DNA from: Hygrocybe punicea
Lineage: Eukaryota; Basidiomycota; Agaricomycetes; Agaricales; Hygrophoraceae
Length of the DNA stretch: 64,000 nt
Reading direction: 5' to 3'
NCBI GenBank assembly: GCA_963556145.1
Contig: OY744462.1
Coordinates: 4,960,001-5,024,000 of the forward strand
This document shows, in pieces, positions 22,030 through 33,682 of this stretch. The notes under the pieces are model-generated. The model did not search any database. It saw nothing but the letters and a program-made list of their open reading frames with translations, and had not been told where the DNA came from. Within the stretch, counting starts at the first letter, position 1. Each line of letters opens with the position of its first letter. Position numbers and translations under genes: made by a program.

Positions 22030-23586
22030 TCAAGATTTATGAATCGGGCTGTCAACAGCATCCCTTGCACGGGCGTAATTGGTGCAGACAACCTTCCACT
22101 CGGATTCCGTGATCCCCTCCCCAGGCACCCTGATCCCACCTGGCTTCTCAGACCTCACTCCGGCCCAAGCCAGCGCGCGCTCGTAACATTCCAGCACGTC
22201 CTCTGGTTTTGACCCATCAGTTTCATTCAAAATCCCCAACAGGTTCCACGCTTCGGCAGCACTTCTCCGGGCGTTTCGAAGTAAATTTCGGGCTGGCTTA
22301 CTAATGGAGCGTGATTTCGAATATACAGGAAGTAGAGATTCGGGGGCAGGTGGGCGAGGGATCTCAGCACCTGGATGGCTGGCTGGTGAGCCGGCTAAGA
22401 CAAGCGCGACGCGCTCCGATGAATCGGCCGCAGTTCTCAACCACTGCATCGAAGACTTGGCGGGATGACGCAAGGCGAAGAGAACTTCGGCATGATGAAT
22501 GCAAATGAGTGATGATCGATGCAGTAAATATAGAGCATGTAATGCTTGAGGCAGCGACCCGGAACCCAAGGATTCCGGGGTGGGGATCGATCGCAATAGA
22601 TTGAGTGATGCCTCTTGGATAGCTTGAGCCTGAATTAACTGTCCAGATGTCGCATAAAACGCGGACAATGACACAAGGGTAGACGCCAAGGTGCGTTGCG
22701 CCAGCGGTGATGATGGAGCTTCCAGAGGCACCGAAGGCGACGTGCTCGCAAGTCGTTTTCTTGGATCACTTTGGGTCAGTTGTATAGCTCGAGCCCACCA
22801 AGACAAAGCTTCTTCATCGTCACCCAGCCGGTGATTGATGTCACCTAGCTTCGTCGCGATCTGAGCTGAACCTTTTCCCGGTAGCGCGGCCCATACTCGC
22901 TCGTACTGTGATCGAGACTCAAATAGTGCATTTCGTGAACCAATCCTCTCTAAAACGCCAGCGTGCCGCGACAGCAGTTCCCCCAACGTGTGACAGTGCA
23001 AGTGACCAGCAGACATTCGATCCTCCGCAACGGAGATGGCGGTGGTGAGAAAATCATGGCTGTATTCCAAACGTGCATCCACGACATTCAGGCCGCCCGC
23101 TCCCGTAGGCACTCTGCCGCGGAAGGAGTCTGACCCAATGACGGCGGCCGCCCCAGATCCTGTGCCCCAGTTTTGCGCAATCCATGCACTGCGCACTGCA
23201 TGCCTCCCCTTCCAACCCAATGCCGGATCCGTTCCACCAGTCTCACCACCGGACCACTTCTCTGCCTCCCGATCCCACTCCAACCGACGCGTCTCTTTGT
23301 CTTGATCAGGTGCGAGCTCCACTTTCTCGACCCACATATGCACACCCTCAAACGCCGTCCATGTCGTTGCTCCCACCGTGAACACGCCTATCAGAGAAAA
23401 TTTCATCCAACGCCTGAAAACGTCCATTGACCACATAGTATGCTTGGCGTAATTTTGATCGATGAAGGCTGACGGCTCCGGTGTCGTATCGCCCCTCCAT
23501 GGCGCGGGCGCCTGGGTTGTTTTAGACTGGTGTCTGCAATGTACTGGCCTTGACCGCGCCAATGCGAATGGAAGAGACCTTAACAT
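22030..23586 (-). CDS. Mitochondrial TPR-like membrane protein, uncharacterised
   Basis: Intronless gene of 518 residues, ATG at 23586 (the frame continues to a GTG at 23592). The start MLRSLPFALARSRPVHCRHQ is Arg-rich and acid-free, a good mitochondrial presequence. One hydrophobic segment follows near residues 60-80 (FSLIGVFTVGATTWTAF). The remainder is helical with TPR-like spacing (for example AQIATKLGDINHRLGDDEEA and AEAWNLLGILNETDG). A helical-repeat protein anchored in the inner mitochondrial membrane and facing the intermembrane space or matrix is the likely picture; the partner is unknown. It is divergent from the XPD gene with only 42 bp between the two ATGs. Confidence 0.8.
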   Translation of the reverse strand: MLRSLPFALARSRPVHCRHQSKTTQAPAPWRGDTTPEPSAFIDQNYAKHTMWSMDVFRRWMKFSLIGVFTVGATTWTAFEGVHMWVEKVELAPDQDKETRRLEWDREAEKWSGGETGGTDPALGWKGRHAVRSAWIAQNWGTGSGAAAVIGSDSFRGRVPTGAGGLNVVDARLEYSHDFLTTAISVAEDRMSAGHLHCHTLGELLSRHAGVLERIGSRNALFESRSQYERVWAALPGKGSAQIATKLGDINHRLGDDEEALSWWARAIQLTQSDPRKRLASTSPSVPLEAPSSPLAQRTLASTLVSLSAFYATSGQLIQAQAIQEASLNLLRSIPTPESLGSGSLPQALHALYLLHRSSLICIHHAEVLFALRHPAKSSMQWLRTAADSSERVALVLAGSPASHPGAEIPRPPAPESLLPVYSKSRSISKPARNLLRNARRSAAEAWNLLGILNETDGSKPEDVLECYERALAWAGVRSEKPGGIRVPGEGITESEWKVVCTNYARARDAVDSPIHKS

Positions 23587-23628
23587 GCTCACTGCCAGTC
23601 ACGTGGCCCAACCTGAACACCTTGAGAA
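23587..23628. promoter_or_regulatory. Very short bidirectional promoter between TPR gene and XPD
   Basis: Only 42 bp separate the two start codons, so the 5' UTRs or core promoters must overlap the neighbouring gene. It contains gtcacgtggc, an E-box-like CACGTG core. Promoter function is inferred from gene arrangement alone. Confidence 0.45.
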
Positions 23629-26600
23629 ATGAAGTTCTTCATCGACAACCTGCCAGTGCGCCGTCTCGTCAACCTTGCTGCAAAATTTTGCATGATATGC
23701 TCATTTCTTGAGATAGATAATATTTCCATACGATAGGATCTATCCTGGTGAGTGCATCAAGGTATCCAATGTATCATTTTGGTCTGTTCAGAGGTATGGT
23801 CAGAGCAATATGCGTATATGTGTGACCTCAAGCGAACGCTTGATGCAACAGTAATGTCTCCGTGCTTGAACTTTACACATGTAAAAATGACGGTTCTAGG
23901 GCCACTGCGTGCTAGAAATGCCTTCCGGTACCGGGAAAACGGTGTCGCTCTTATCATTGATCGTGTCATATCAACAGGTACCCATCTTGCAGATGCTGAA
24001 ACCAGGCTGAAGTTTCTGATTCTAAGAAGTTTTATGCCACAAGAAGAAAACTTATCTATTGCTCACGAACAGTTCCGGAAATCGAGAAGGCCCTTGCTGA
24101 GCTCAAACGGTTGATTGACTACCGCATACAGTGCGCGGAAACAGAAGAAGATAGGGAGAAAGACCGGAATTACATGGGACTAGGTCTCACTAGCAGGAAA
24201 AATCTCTGTATTCATCCGGAGGTCAGTATTAGTGCCCAGTTAATTGGTCTGTTGACCAATCTTTCGTTTTTTAGGTGTCCAAGGAGAAGAAGGGCAAGAT
24301 AGTTGACGCTCGGTGTCGTGATCTCACGAATTCAGCTGCCTGTGAGAGAGGACGAGCTGATCCGGGTTCCGTGGAATTGTGTAACTGGCATGAAGTACGT
24401 TGTCGAAGTTTTTGAACACCGTTCATGGTTTTTAAGCAGTATTTGCTCAGAACCTAGGAAAACTGGAGCCAGGAAGCCTCATACCGCCGGGAATCTGGAC
24501 TTTAGCCGACGTGACGCAGTATGGACATGAAAATGGCGTCTGTCCATATTTCACTGTCCGAAGAATGGTGAAGCGTCTGGTGATATTTACATTTCATGCA
24601 TTCATACTTCCTCAGATGCCATTTGTTGATGTGATCATCTATTCGTTTCACTATCTTCTGGATCCTAAAGTAGCGGATCAAGTCTCGAAGGAATTGTCGA
24701 AAGATGCCATTGTTGTATTCGACGAGGCTCATAACATAGGTATCTTAATTCGTTCTTTATCCTTTAATCACAACCGGAATACCCGTTTATCCCGTGCAGA
24801 CAATGTTTGCATTGAATCTCTCAGCATTGACCTCACTCGGCCAATGTTGGATTCAGCCGGGAGAAGCGTTGGTAAACTAGGTGAAAAGATTGACGAGCAA
24901 GTGTCTCAACGACCTGCATGGAAATATCATACTGAAGTCGGACATGTTGCAGAATAAAGCAAACAGATGCTGCAAAATTGCAAGATGAGTATGCCAAGCT
25001 TGTTGAAGGTCTACAAGGGACGATAGACGAGAATGGAGACGGAGATGCATTCATGTCAAACCCATGTGCGCCTCAGGCTTATAGTTCCTTCAAGGGTTGA
25101 CCTTACGGATGAAATTTCAGTGTTACCTGATGATCTTCTCAAAGAAGCCATACCAGGAAACATACGGAAAGCCGAGCATTTCGTGGCTTTTTTAAAACGA
25201 TTTGTAGAATATTTAAAGGTTTGTAATTCTATCTTGTCACGATTGTTCTGATGTGCACACCTCCATAAGACGCGAATGCGAGTCCTCCATGTTGTTGCGG
25301 AAACACCTCTGTCGTTTCTCCAGCACCTCAAGGACATCACTTATATTGAAAGAAGACCACTGCGGTGCTGTTTTCCGTTTCACCACAGGTATCCCCTCTG
25401 ATCAATAGACACACTTTAGTTTCTGTGCCGAACGCTTGCAATCTTTAATTCGTACATTAGAGCTTAATCGGCTGGATGAATACTCCGCACTTCAAAAGGT
25501 TGCAAGCTTTGCAACGTTGGTTTCAACATACGAAAAGGGTAAGTTTTCATGGTGACAGTCTGTTATTGTCGCCTACCCAGGAGAACAGGGTTTCTCCTCA
25601 TTCTCGAACCGTTTGAAACGGAGAATGCAACCGTGCCGAATCCTATCTTTCATTTCACGTGGGTCCCATCTATCTTGAACCAGTTTTCTTCTCAATTGAT
25701 AAACAGGTGCCTGGATCCATCACTCGCAATCAAACCTGTGTTTGAGCGTTTTAGCAGCGTTGTGATCACATCGGGAACAATCTCACCGTTAGACATGTAC
25801 CCCAAAATGCTGCAATTTACACCGGTCGTACAGGAGACATATCCCATGACCCTAACACGTAACGCCTTTCTACCATTGGTCTGTACCGTAGAGTTTATTC
25901 GCTGTTCCCTATCATTGACAAAGTTGTTGCAGGTCATCACGCGCGGAAGCGATCAAGTCGCTATCAGCTCCCGCTTCGAAGTCAGGAATGACCCAGCTGT
26001 AGTCCGTAATTTTGGAAGCATCCTGATTGAGTACAGCAAGATTGTCCCAGACGGCATTGTTGCATTCTTTCCCAGCTATCTATATATGGAGTCCATTGTA
26101 GCGGCCTGGAACGATATGGTTGGTCTCTCGCTACCTTTTGTTGACGTCGTCCACTAATGCAACAATGATAAAAGGGTATCCTCAATGAAGTGTGGAAAAA
26201 CAAACTCATTTTCGTTGAAACGCCGGATGCGAACGAAACGAGTATAGCCCTGGAAAATTACAGACGGGTAGGCGAAACTCGCTCAGACTAAATAATTTAG
26301 CCTGATTTTCGTTTCTCTGGCTAGGCATGTGACAATGGCCGTGGGGCCGTTCTCTTATCCGTAGCACGAGGTAAAGTATCAGAGGGAATTGATTTCGACC
26401 ATAATTATGGCCGAGCTGTCATTATGTTTGGGTATGAACTGGCCTGATCGTCCCACGATTGCTCCCCTGACAGCCCATCAGTGTCCCTTACCAATACACT
26501 GAGAGTCGGATTCTCAAAGCGAGGCTGGAATACTTACGAGATGCTTACCGAATACGGGAGTCGGAATTCCTTGGTTTCGATGCCATGCGTAATGCCGCCC

Positions 26601-27043
26601 AATGTGTCGGTCGTGTTCTTCGAGGAAAAACGGACTGGGGTCTGATGGTGTTTGCTGACAAGGTTGGTCCGACATTTACTGATGATACAGCGGTGTGAAT
26701 TTACAAGTTCATCACTGGATAGCGTTTTGCACGGGCTGATAAACGTGCCAAGTTGCCTCGATGGATTAACCAATACATTACGGAAACCGCCTCGAATCTA
26801 TCGACAGATATGGCCATCACACTCTCCAAGCTCTTCATGCGCACAATATCACAGAATCCAAACGAAAACCAAACTGGAATATCCTTGTGGACACTCGAAG
26901 ATGTTGTGAAAGCTCAAGCCAAACAGAAAGCTCTTTCATTGCTCGAGCCTGAACCACAACACGATGAAACGATAGATGATGACGAGTTTGAGGATGGAGG
27001 AATAAGTGATCACCTTCTCGTCGACCTTGACTTGGACCTCTAG
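23629..27043 (+). CDS. RAD3: TFIIH DNA helicase XPD/Rad3
   Basis: Intron-rich gene starting MKFFIDNLP and ending at 27043. Superfamily 2 helicase motifs are in order: Walker [32 protein letters not shown], the iron-sulphur region with Cys residues in [20 protein letters not shown] and GVCPYF, DEAH box [46 protein letters not shown], and motif [16 protein letters not shown]. The C-terminus is acidic. XPD is the 5'-3' helicase of TFIIH, needed in the nucleus for nucleotide excision repair and RNA polymerase II initiation. Length and motif order are as expected, and all splice junctions examined hold frame. No truncation seen. Confidence 0.95.
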
Positions 27044-28971
27044 CTGCTATTCAGAATTACAATGACTAGGACAATACAACTGGAAATGCCGGGTGTTCAT
27101 AAGGGGAAGTCAAAGATGGGTCCCCTTGTTGGCAGCTAGTGAATCACGGGGGACACTGAGCACACTTTCTAGGCACCTGCGAGTGCCTTGAGTCAGTTTC
27201 TGAACAGTGAGTGGGTTTCAATATTTTCCTGCATACCTCGTGTGTGATAACGCGCTCTGGTTGTCTGGAAGATCATCAAGGAGTGAGCCGAATGATTCTG
27301 CGTGGCGCGGTGAATTACGAACCCATAATATCTACGACAATTGCATGGGGACTGGGGAGATCCACAATTTGCCGGATGTGCATGGCTCAAGAAGCAATGT
27401 CGGGTTTGGCAATCAATGTACGATTCTGCCGTGAAAGTCAAGTGACCGCAAATCGACGACTTGGTGAAACGAAGCAAACGGCGACACATCTACGAGAAGA
27501 TCTAGTCAATGTCTCGCGGACTTCGCGAAGAAGAAAATCCCCACAGTTTTCGTCGGCGGAGGTAGGAGACAGACGAAGCTTGAAGGTTAATCTTGAATCG
27601 CCCTTTCTTTTGAGTTCGATCTAGACGCTGACAAGGAGTTGGAGATGAGATTCAGTCCCGCTAGACCAACGTAACTCACGACGAACGTCAATCCGAGTAC
27701 GAGGGGGTTATTCTGCAGCCACAACTTTGCCTCCTTTATGAGGCGACGGAAAATAGATGAAAGGGGACTCGGCCCGACAGGACATCCTGGCAAGCAACTA
27801 TCGTGCCCAAGAACTAGAAATCTAGTGATGATCATGTTATTTATGGCATAGTCATGAGCATTTGAGACTCAGGTTAGTTCGCTTAATCTAACAATCGAGA
27901 TGTTGGCTGCCCACGCCCACGCCCACGAATGTTTGAACCTTGAAGCCTTGAGGCGTTGAGGGTAACTAATTGATAGCAATATTCTTATGTGCAAGGAACA
28001 TACTACGTAATAATGATTTATCAATACCGTATCCAAGGGCGAAAGTCTTGCAATCAAGCTACCGAATCTTGATGAACACGTTCCCTCCCCGACCTTAAAA
28101 AAAAAACAAAGCAGTACGTGGACAGGGACGCGGGCATCGTACATTCTAGCTAGTTTTGTTCAGGTGCCCATTACGCGAAGTACGCTTCTGATTGACCATA
28201 GGATGCAGCGGCGTTTTCAGCAAAAATAGTCGAACAATGCTGACCAGCAAAAAGACGATTCTAGCCACGGCCAGCTGTCAGTCTGTCAGACGTGTGTTCA
28301 AGAGAATGTGCCGACTTGGCAACCAGCGAGCGTACTAAGGGACGATTTCGCAAACTCCTGTTTGTTTTCTTGACTTGAATTAGTCGCATGAGTAAACCTC
28401 CAATGGACATGAGTCTGCATTCCTGCAAACTTTTCTTAGGTCTTCCCCTTGTTCAACTCGTTCCAACCTCGTTCGTGGTTACCTTTTCCAGTAAGTGGAG
28501 CGCTCCTGTATCAGGTCACATGCGCATGAAGATGATGATTTTTTTTTGGTACAACGTTAAGTGGGAGCAAGTCTAGGCAGAGAGGTACCCCGGTACCCCC
28601 TGACAGCAAGGAACGCAACGTGCAAATCGATCGACTAGGACCCTAACTTGAAACGGATCATGAATGATATGGTGCATGGGGACAGACTGGTGCATTCGCG
28701 TGAGACCTGTGGATCGTTGGTGGAAACATATACACAGCCCATGGCCCAAGGGATCGTCACGAGATACTGCAGGGCCTGGTACTCTCATTAAAACTTTCAG
28801 CGCTGACCACCACTGAACAAAGAAAGAATCTCAGATCAGTGGGAGGTTGCCGATTGGCGGAAACCTTAGATCTCGTTTTGATTCCGGTCTTTCGGGTATT
28901 TCCGAGTGCGATTTCACTCCAGTTGTTCCATTGTCGAACGTTGAACCTTGGCCGTGAACGCGTGAACGGTT
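27044..28971. other. Intergenic region without a supported gene
   Basis: Nearly 2 kb between XPD and the F-box gene. Open frames are short and show no domains. The best is a minus-strand frame at 27587-27835 (about 80 codons, hydrophobic stretch LVLGLTFVVSYVGLAGLNLI), which could be one membrane helix but has no other support. A plus-strand frame at 27211-27624 looks non-coding in composition. Near 28579, gagaggtaccccggtacc resembles the palindromic start of the LTR element at 36.75 kb, but the similarity stops after about 18 bp. Confidence 0.45.
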
Positions 28972-30243
28972 ATGGCCAAGCGTAAGTGCGGCGATGCTGA
29001 AGCAACCACCAGCCTACAGAAGTCTCCTCCCAAAAGACAACGAAAGCCTTTTTCCCTTCCTGCCTGGTCAGACATTCCAAATTGGCAAACGAACGCGACG
29101 CCTATCTTGGACATTCCTGTCGAATTATTGGACAAGGTCCGTCTTAACGTCCAGAAGGATTCCTCGATATTAAGCAATTTATTGTCGCCCGATATATATG
29201 CAGATCTTTAGCCCTGAAAGCGAACTGGCGGTTCATTTCTACCTTTTTCGCGTGTCATCGCTGTCCAACATTGACATTTCGTACAGCTTCAAGACCACCT
29301 TGCGCTCGCAGGTACCTGCCGTCGGATTCGTGCAGCCTACACTGATGAAGTCTGGAAGGTATTTCAGTAGCCAAGAACAATATCGGAATCACTGCATTAA
29401 TCATCAAACTCTTATTAGGCCTTAGCACACTCTTACGTTTGGTCTCCGAATCGCAATATAGCTTGGCGCATTTTTTCTGCGGCACTCCTCAACCAAAACC
29501 ACAACCACAGCTCTGAAGATGCCTCCGCTATACCAGCGGTGGCTGCCGGGGACGATCACCAAGTTGTTCAACCGTCAATTCGGACCCAGGTGCGTTTTTT
29601 TATATCCCTCCGGACACATTCATCTTACCTATCTCATAATTCCTGAGATCGCCGACGAACTCAAAAGGACAACGATAACAGCAGTGAGTTGGTCGTACAT
29701 GATGTGACACAGAGTTCACGTGAATGTGTAGTCTCTGGCTCGTTCCGACTACAAGGGATGTTTAAGTTTGTCCATTCTTGGCAGTATTTCTGACGGAAGT
29801 TTCTCCCAACAGCTCACAGAAATGGAAGTGGTACGTTCCTGATTCTTTTCTCATGCACCGATGACTCATTTTCCACCGTTCCATCCATAGCTATCATTAC
29901 CATTTGAGACACGGCCGAATCCTCACCGTCGTAGGCCAGCAGATACTCACTTGTGTGCGTTCGCTTGAGTTCTGACAAGTGATATGATCATAGCGCTCCA
30001 ATGAAGCTATTTTGCCGTGCTCGGGTCTATGCTTTAGCTATGCAGGTCCATGGTGGCCCTCTTGGGCACCTGGCGCATTTGAAGAAGCTCGCGGAGAGGG
30101 ACGCTAAAGCAAAATCCACCAGGGTCAAGAACGGGACCACACCAGTGAAGAAGCCAAAAGCAGTATCAGCATATTTTATGACGCCATTGTACCCTGATAT
30201 GCTTTTCGCCGAGCCCGATGATTACGCGTACGATGATTATTAG
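28972..30243 (+). CDS. F-box protein with XPA C-terminal-like region
   Basis: Nine exons. The N-terminus is basic and nuclear-looking (SPPKRQRKPF); then an F-box is assembled from exons 1-3: ILDIPVELLDK, IFSPESELALQDHLALAG and TCRRIRAAYTDEVWK. After a polar linker, a region like the XPA/Rad14 C-terminal domain follows: ADELKRTTITASLARSDYK, LTEMEVLSLPFETRPNPH and APMKLFCRARVYALAMQV ending HGG. An SCF substrate receptor with a DNA-binding-like domain is the inference. Two oddities: segment 29756-29812 looks like an intron but begins GG instead of GT (57 nt, no stop, in frame), and the last intron (29953-29993) is only 41 nt. Protein length is 274 or 293 residues depending on the first. Confidence 0.68.
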
Positions 30244-30408
30244 TTGGACGATTATTAATAACCGCAGCCTTTCAATCTGTCATCTTTTGTCATTTCCCCT
30301 TGTTTTCGACTACCGATATATCCCCCTACTGAGTTGACTCAAAGGTTACTAGTACCAGAGCCGGCATGTAGGGGTATCTTTACTACATATATGAGAATGC
30401 AAACAGGG

Positions 30409-33400
30409 TTATGAAGCTTGTGAAAGATCTGCAGCAATAATTTCGTCTATTTTCCGTATCTGTTCCCCCTTGATTACCTTTCTGACCTCATCAGAGTCTA
30501 GGGTCTCGTGCTCAACCAATGCGAGTGCAAGCTGCGGAAAATTGAGGGTGAGTGTCTCTGAAAGGCCGAGAACTACTGATACGTACCCGATGTAGTTCGT
30601 TTTCTTTAGATTTTAGAAGTGCCGTTACACGCGCCTGTCCGCCTTGCACAAGACTATCCGGCCGGTAGAGTGTTAGACCCGAAAACAAAGTAAGAAAACA
30701 ATCAGCAAACTCACTTCTTCACTTCTTCCTCGATTTCTTCTCTCCTCCGTGGGCTAATAGTTTCATCGTGATCACTATAGAATATAGGCCCGACTTTTTC
30801 CGAGAAACCCCATTTTTGAATCATGTTCTGAGCGGTGCGGGTTGCACGCCTGAGATCCGAGCTTGCGCCACTCGTGACATTCTCAGGGCCATAGACTATG
30901 AGAGTCGGAAACAGTTAGTTGACTCAAGGGTAATCAGCTTAAATAGGCCAACACACTCAGTTCCTCAGCCACACGACCTCCCATGCAGACATCTATCTCA
31001 GCAAGATATTCTTTCAGGCTTACGGATAACCGATCGTTTTCGGGGAGTTGTGAAGTCTGATGAGTCGCTGTAGTTAATCCATGCCCTAAGCGAAGAATGA
31101 CAAAGTTGTTAAAACCCACTACACCCAATGCATGACCGCGAGGTACACAAGTCACTTTATGTAGGGGCATAGCCCCCTCCGTGTATAGGGCAACAAGAGC
31201 GTGTCCACCCTGTTGGAGAAAGCGGTCATCAATAAACGGCGATTCAAATTGCAAGTCCGGTCAGACCTCATGGTATGCGGTCATGAGTTTCGCCTTGTCG
31301 TCGATATATTGACTCTTGCGCTCCGCGCCCATAACAATTCGATCCTGTGATTATGAGGTTCGGTTGACGACAATATGGTGGTCTTATTCACCTTTGCCCA
31401 TTCAAAATGCTTCAGAGTGATTTCCAGGGCCCCTTCTTTGGAAGCCTTGATCGCCGCCTGACTAGAAGCAGATGGCTATTAATAAAAATCACCAAATCAC
31501 TAAATTGGTTAGAGCGCACTTCACCATATTTTGCAGATCGGCACCAGAAAACCCTGGGGTACCTCTGGCCAGAACCGTGGGATCAGCATCTGAGCGTAAC
31601 GACCATCAGCCTGTGATGGAAGAGAGAATTTACGCCCTTACTTGCCACCACATCACGCATATGATGTTGTAATATCTGAACCCGACCACGTATATCAGGT
31701 AAAGGCACAGCAATGACCCTATCAAACCGTCCAGGCCGCACAAGTGCCCTGCGCCGTGCTTATGTCACATTCCAGCCTTGAAGGGGAAGGGGATCCGCTT
31801 ACTGATCTAGACTCTCTGGAAAGTTGGTGGCAGCGATCACAATTACACCCTCAGTTTGCATGAACCCGTCCATCTCGACCAAGAGCTGGTTGAGAGTTTG
31901 CTTCAGATATTGTTGATCGCGGCCACTACGCTTTCCCCCAACGGCATCCAGTTCATCGATAAACACAATAGCAGGTTGTTTCTTCCGAGCGGCTGCGAAC
32001 AGATCTCGAACCCGTTTAGCCCCAACACCGACAAACATTTCCTCAAAGTCAGAGCTGGAGGATATCATCAGCACACAACATATAAATGCATTGTACGACT
32101 CACCCAGAAGCAAAGAAAAATGGAACGCCCGCTTCTCCGGCGACGGCTCTTGCTAACAACGTTTTACCAGTACCTGGGGATCCTGTGAGTAAGATGCCCT
32201 TTGGTAGCTTACCGCCCAACGTTGTAAATGTTGTCGGATCCTTGAGAAACTCGACTACTTCTTGGAGTTCCTAAGGGTTGTCGATTCGGCCGTCAGTTGA
32301 GTCATTGCTAGCCGAACCTTCAAAATTCAAGAGGACCCACATCCTTAGCTTCATCAACACCATGTACATCAGAAAACTTGACGGTTTTCCCCTGTGCGGG
32401 TTCGAACTGTGACTGCCGCGGACCGGCCTTCATGAGACCAGAGTTTTCAAGAAGAACAGCAAGAATGACAAGAATGACTGTGGGAGGACGATGTTAAGAA
32501 GGTAAGGGACTGTCCCAGTCGACACGTACAGAATGCAGATACACCAGTCAGGACGAAAAATCGGATGAGTCGGGGAATCCAAGCACCTTTAGCTACAGAG
32601 AGTTGATGATCGGGTTTTGCAATCAACAAAGAGTGAAAAGGTCAGAACAAGTAACTCACGTTCGCTGATAGAGACATGTAATGGATTCCCACTGACCCCA
32701 GCGCCTGAACTGAGAGCTACAGCCAGCTTGTTCATATCCACACCATGAGTTCTGCCAGAAGAATTGAGTGGTAAAGTCGACGTAGGAGTGTTCATATCCT
32801 GGCCAGATAAGACCGCTTGGGCAATCTGTTGACTCCTGGAAGGGGTTGGCGTAGTGTCGCCCAGGACTTGCGATGGGGACTCAGGTGGGGAATATTCGGA
32901 TGTCGAAGGCACTGGATGATTGGATGCGGCAGTCGCTGCTGAAGCCAGAAGAGATTCTCTTCTGCGAACTGCTGGATTGATAGACGATTCCAAGCCAGTC
33001 TTGAGAAGACTGGTAAGATACAACTGAAAAGCCTTGTCTGATTTCAGGAGAGGTGATAATGGATCCTGAAATATGGGGTGGATTACATTAGGACAGTTCA
33101 GACATCATAAGGAACGCAGCACGTACGAATTCACACATTCTCTCCCAGCGAGTAATAACTACATCATACCCAGGCTTCAGGCCAGTATCGACAAGGCTTT
33201 GATATAGAGTCAACTGTTTCGAAATATCATCTGGGTTGACATTGGCATCTGCTTCAAGTCGGGCAATATGAGCAACTGCGATGGGAGAGGGTGTCGGGTG
33301 TGCTTTTGAGCGAGAGAAAATGGAGCCAAGCGAGAGCGAACGGTAAAGTATTGTTGAACTCAGGGTTGGCGCAATAGTTGGCCGAATTTCTGAACGGAGG

Positions 33401-33580
33401 AGGGGATTCCGGGCATGTTTTATGTACGGCGACAAGGAGTGAAGTTTGAGCTGTGGTTTCGACGGTGCTGCTCGAGCAGTCAAGCGCCATGAACCCAAAA
33501 ACTGAATGGTTCAATCAACTTTCGTAAGGATTCAGAAAAGATAAAGTCGGCAGAGAGCGTACAAGAGAGGAGGTGGACAT
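30409..33580 (-). CDS. YME1: Mitochondrial i-AAA zinc metalloprotease Yme1
   Basis: Minus-strand, many introns, first exon only six codons (MSTSSL, 33580). The leader [17 protein letters not shown] is a mitochondrial presequence. A Ser/Pro-rich linker and one membrane helix precede the AAA+ domain: [20 protein letters not shown], Walker [28 protein letters not shown], Walker [17 protein letters not shown], sensor [11 protein letters not shown] and arginine region LVRPGRFDR. The M41 protease domain has the zinc site HEGGH (minus strand near 31210) and GGRVAEEL. The protein ends [15 protein letters not shown]. Yme1 is a hexamer in the inner membrane with its catalytic side in the intermembrane space, degrading unassembled proteins. 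Shares a ~100 bp divergent promoter with the GCIP-family gene. Confidence 0.94.
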
Positions 33581-33682
33581 TTTGCGCCAGCCGGAGCTGT
33601 GGTCGCTGGAAGCTAATGGAAATATCTGGTTAGGGTTAGAAACCGCGTAGTCGGCAGCTGCGAGTCAGTTACAAAGTTACAA

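Noticed and set aside
28579..28600. Sequence gagaggtaccccggtacc resembling the start of the 158 bp LTR
   Set aside because: Similarity ends after about 18 bp and no matching LTR end or target duplication follows, so a solo LTR is not supported.
32395..32420. gggttcgaact as a tRNA B-box
   Set aside because: It lies in a YME1 coding exon, and no A-box or cloverleaf partner is present at the right distance. No tRNA or rRNA gene was found anywhere in the window.
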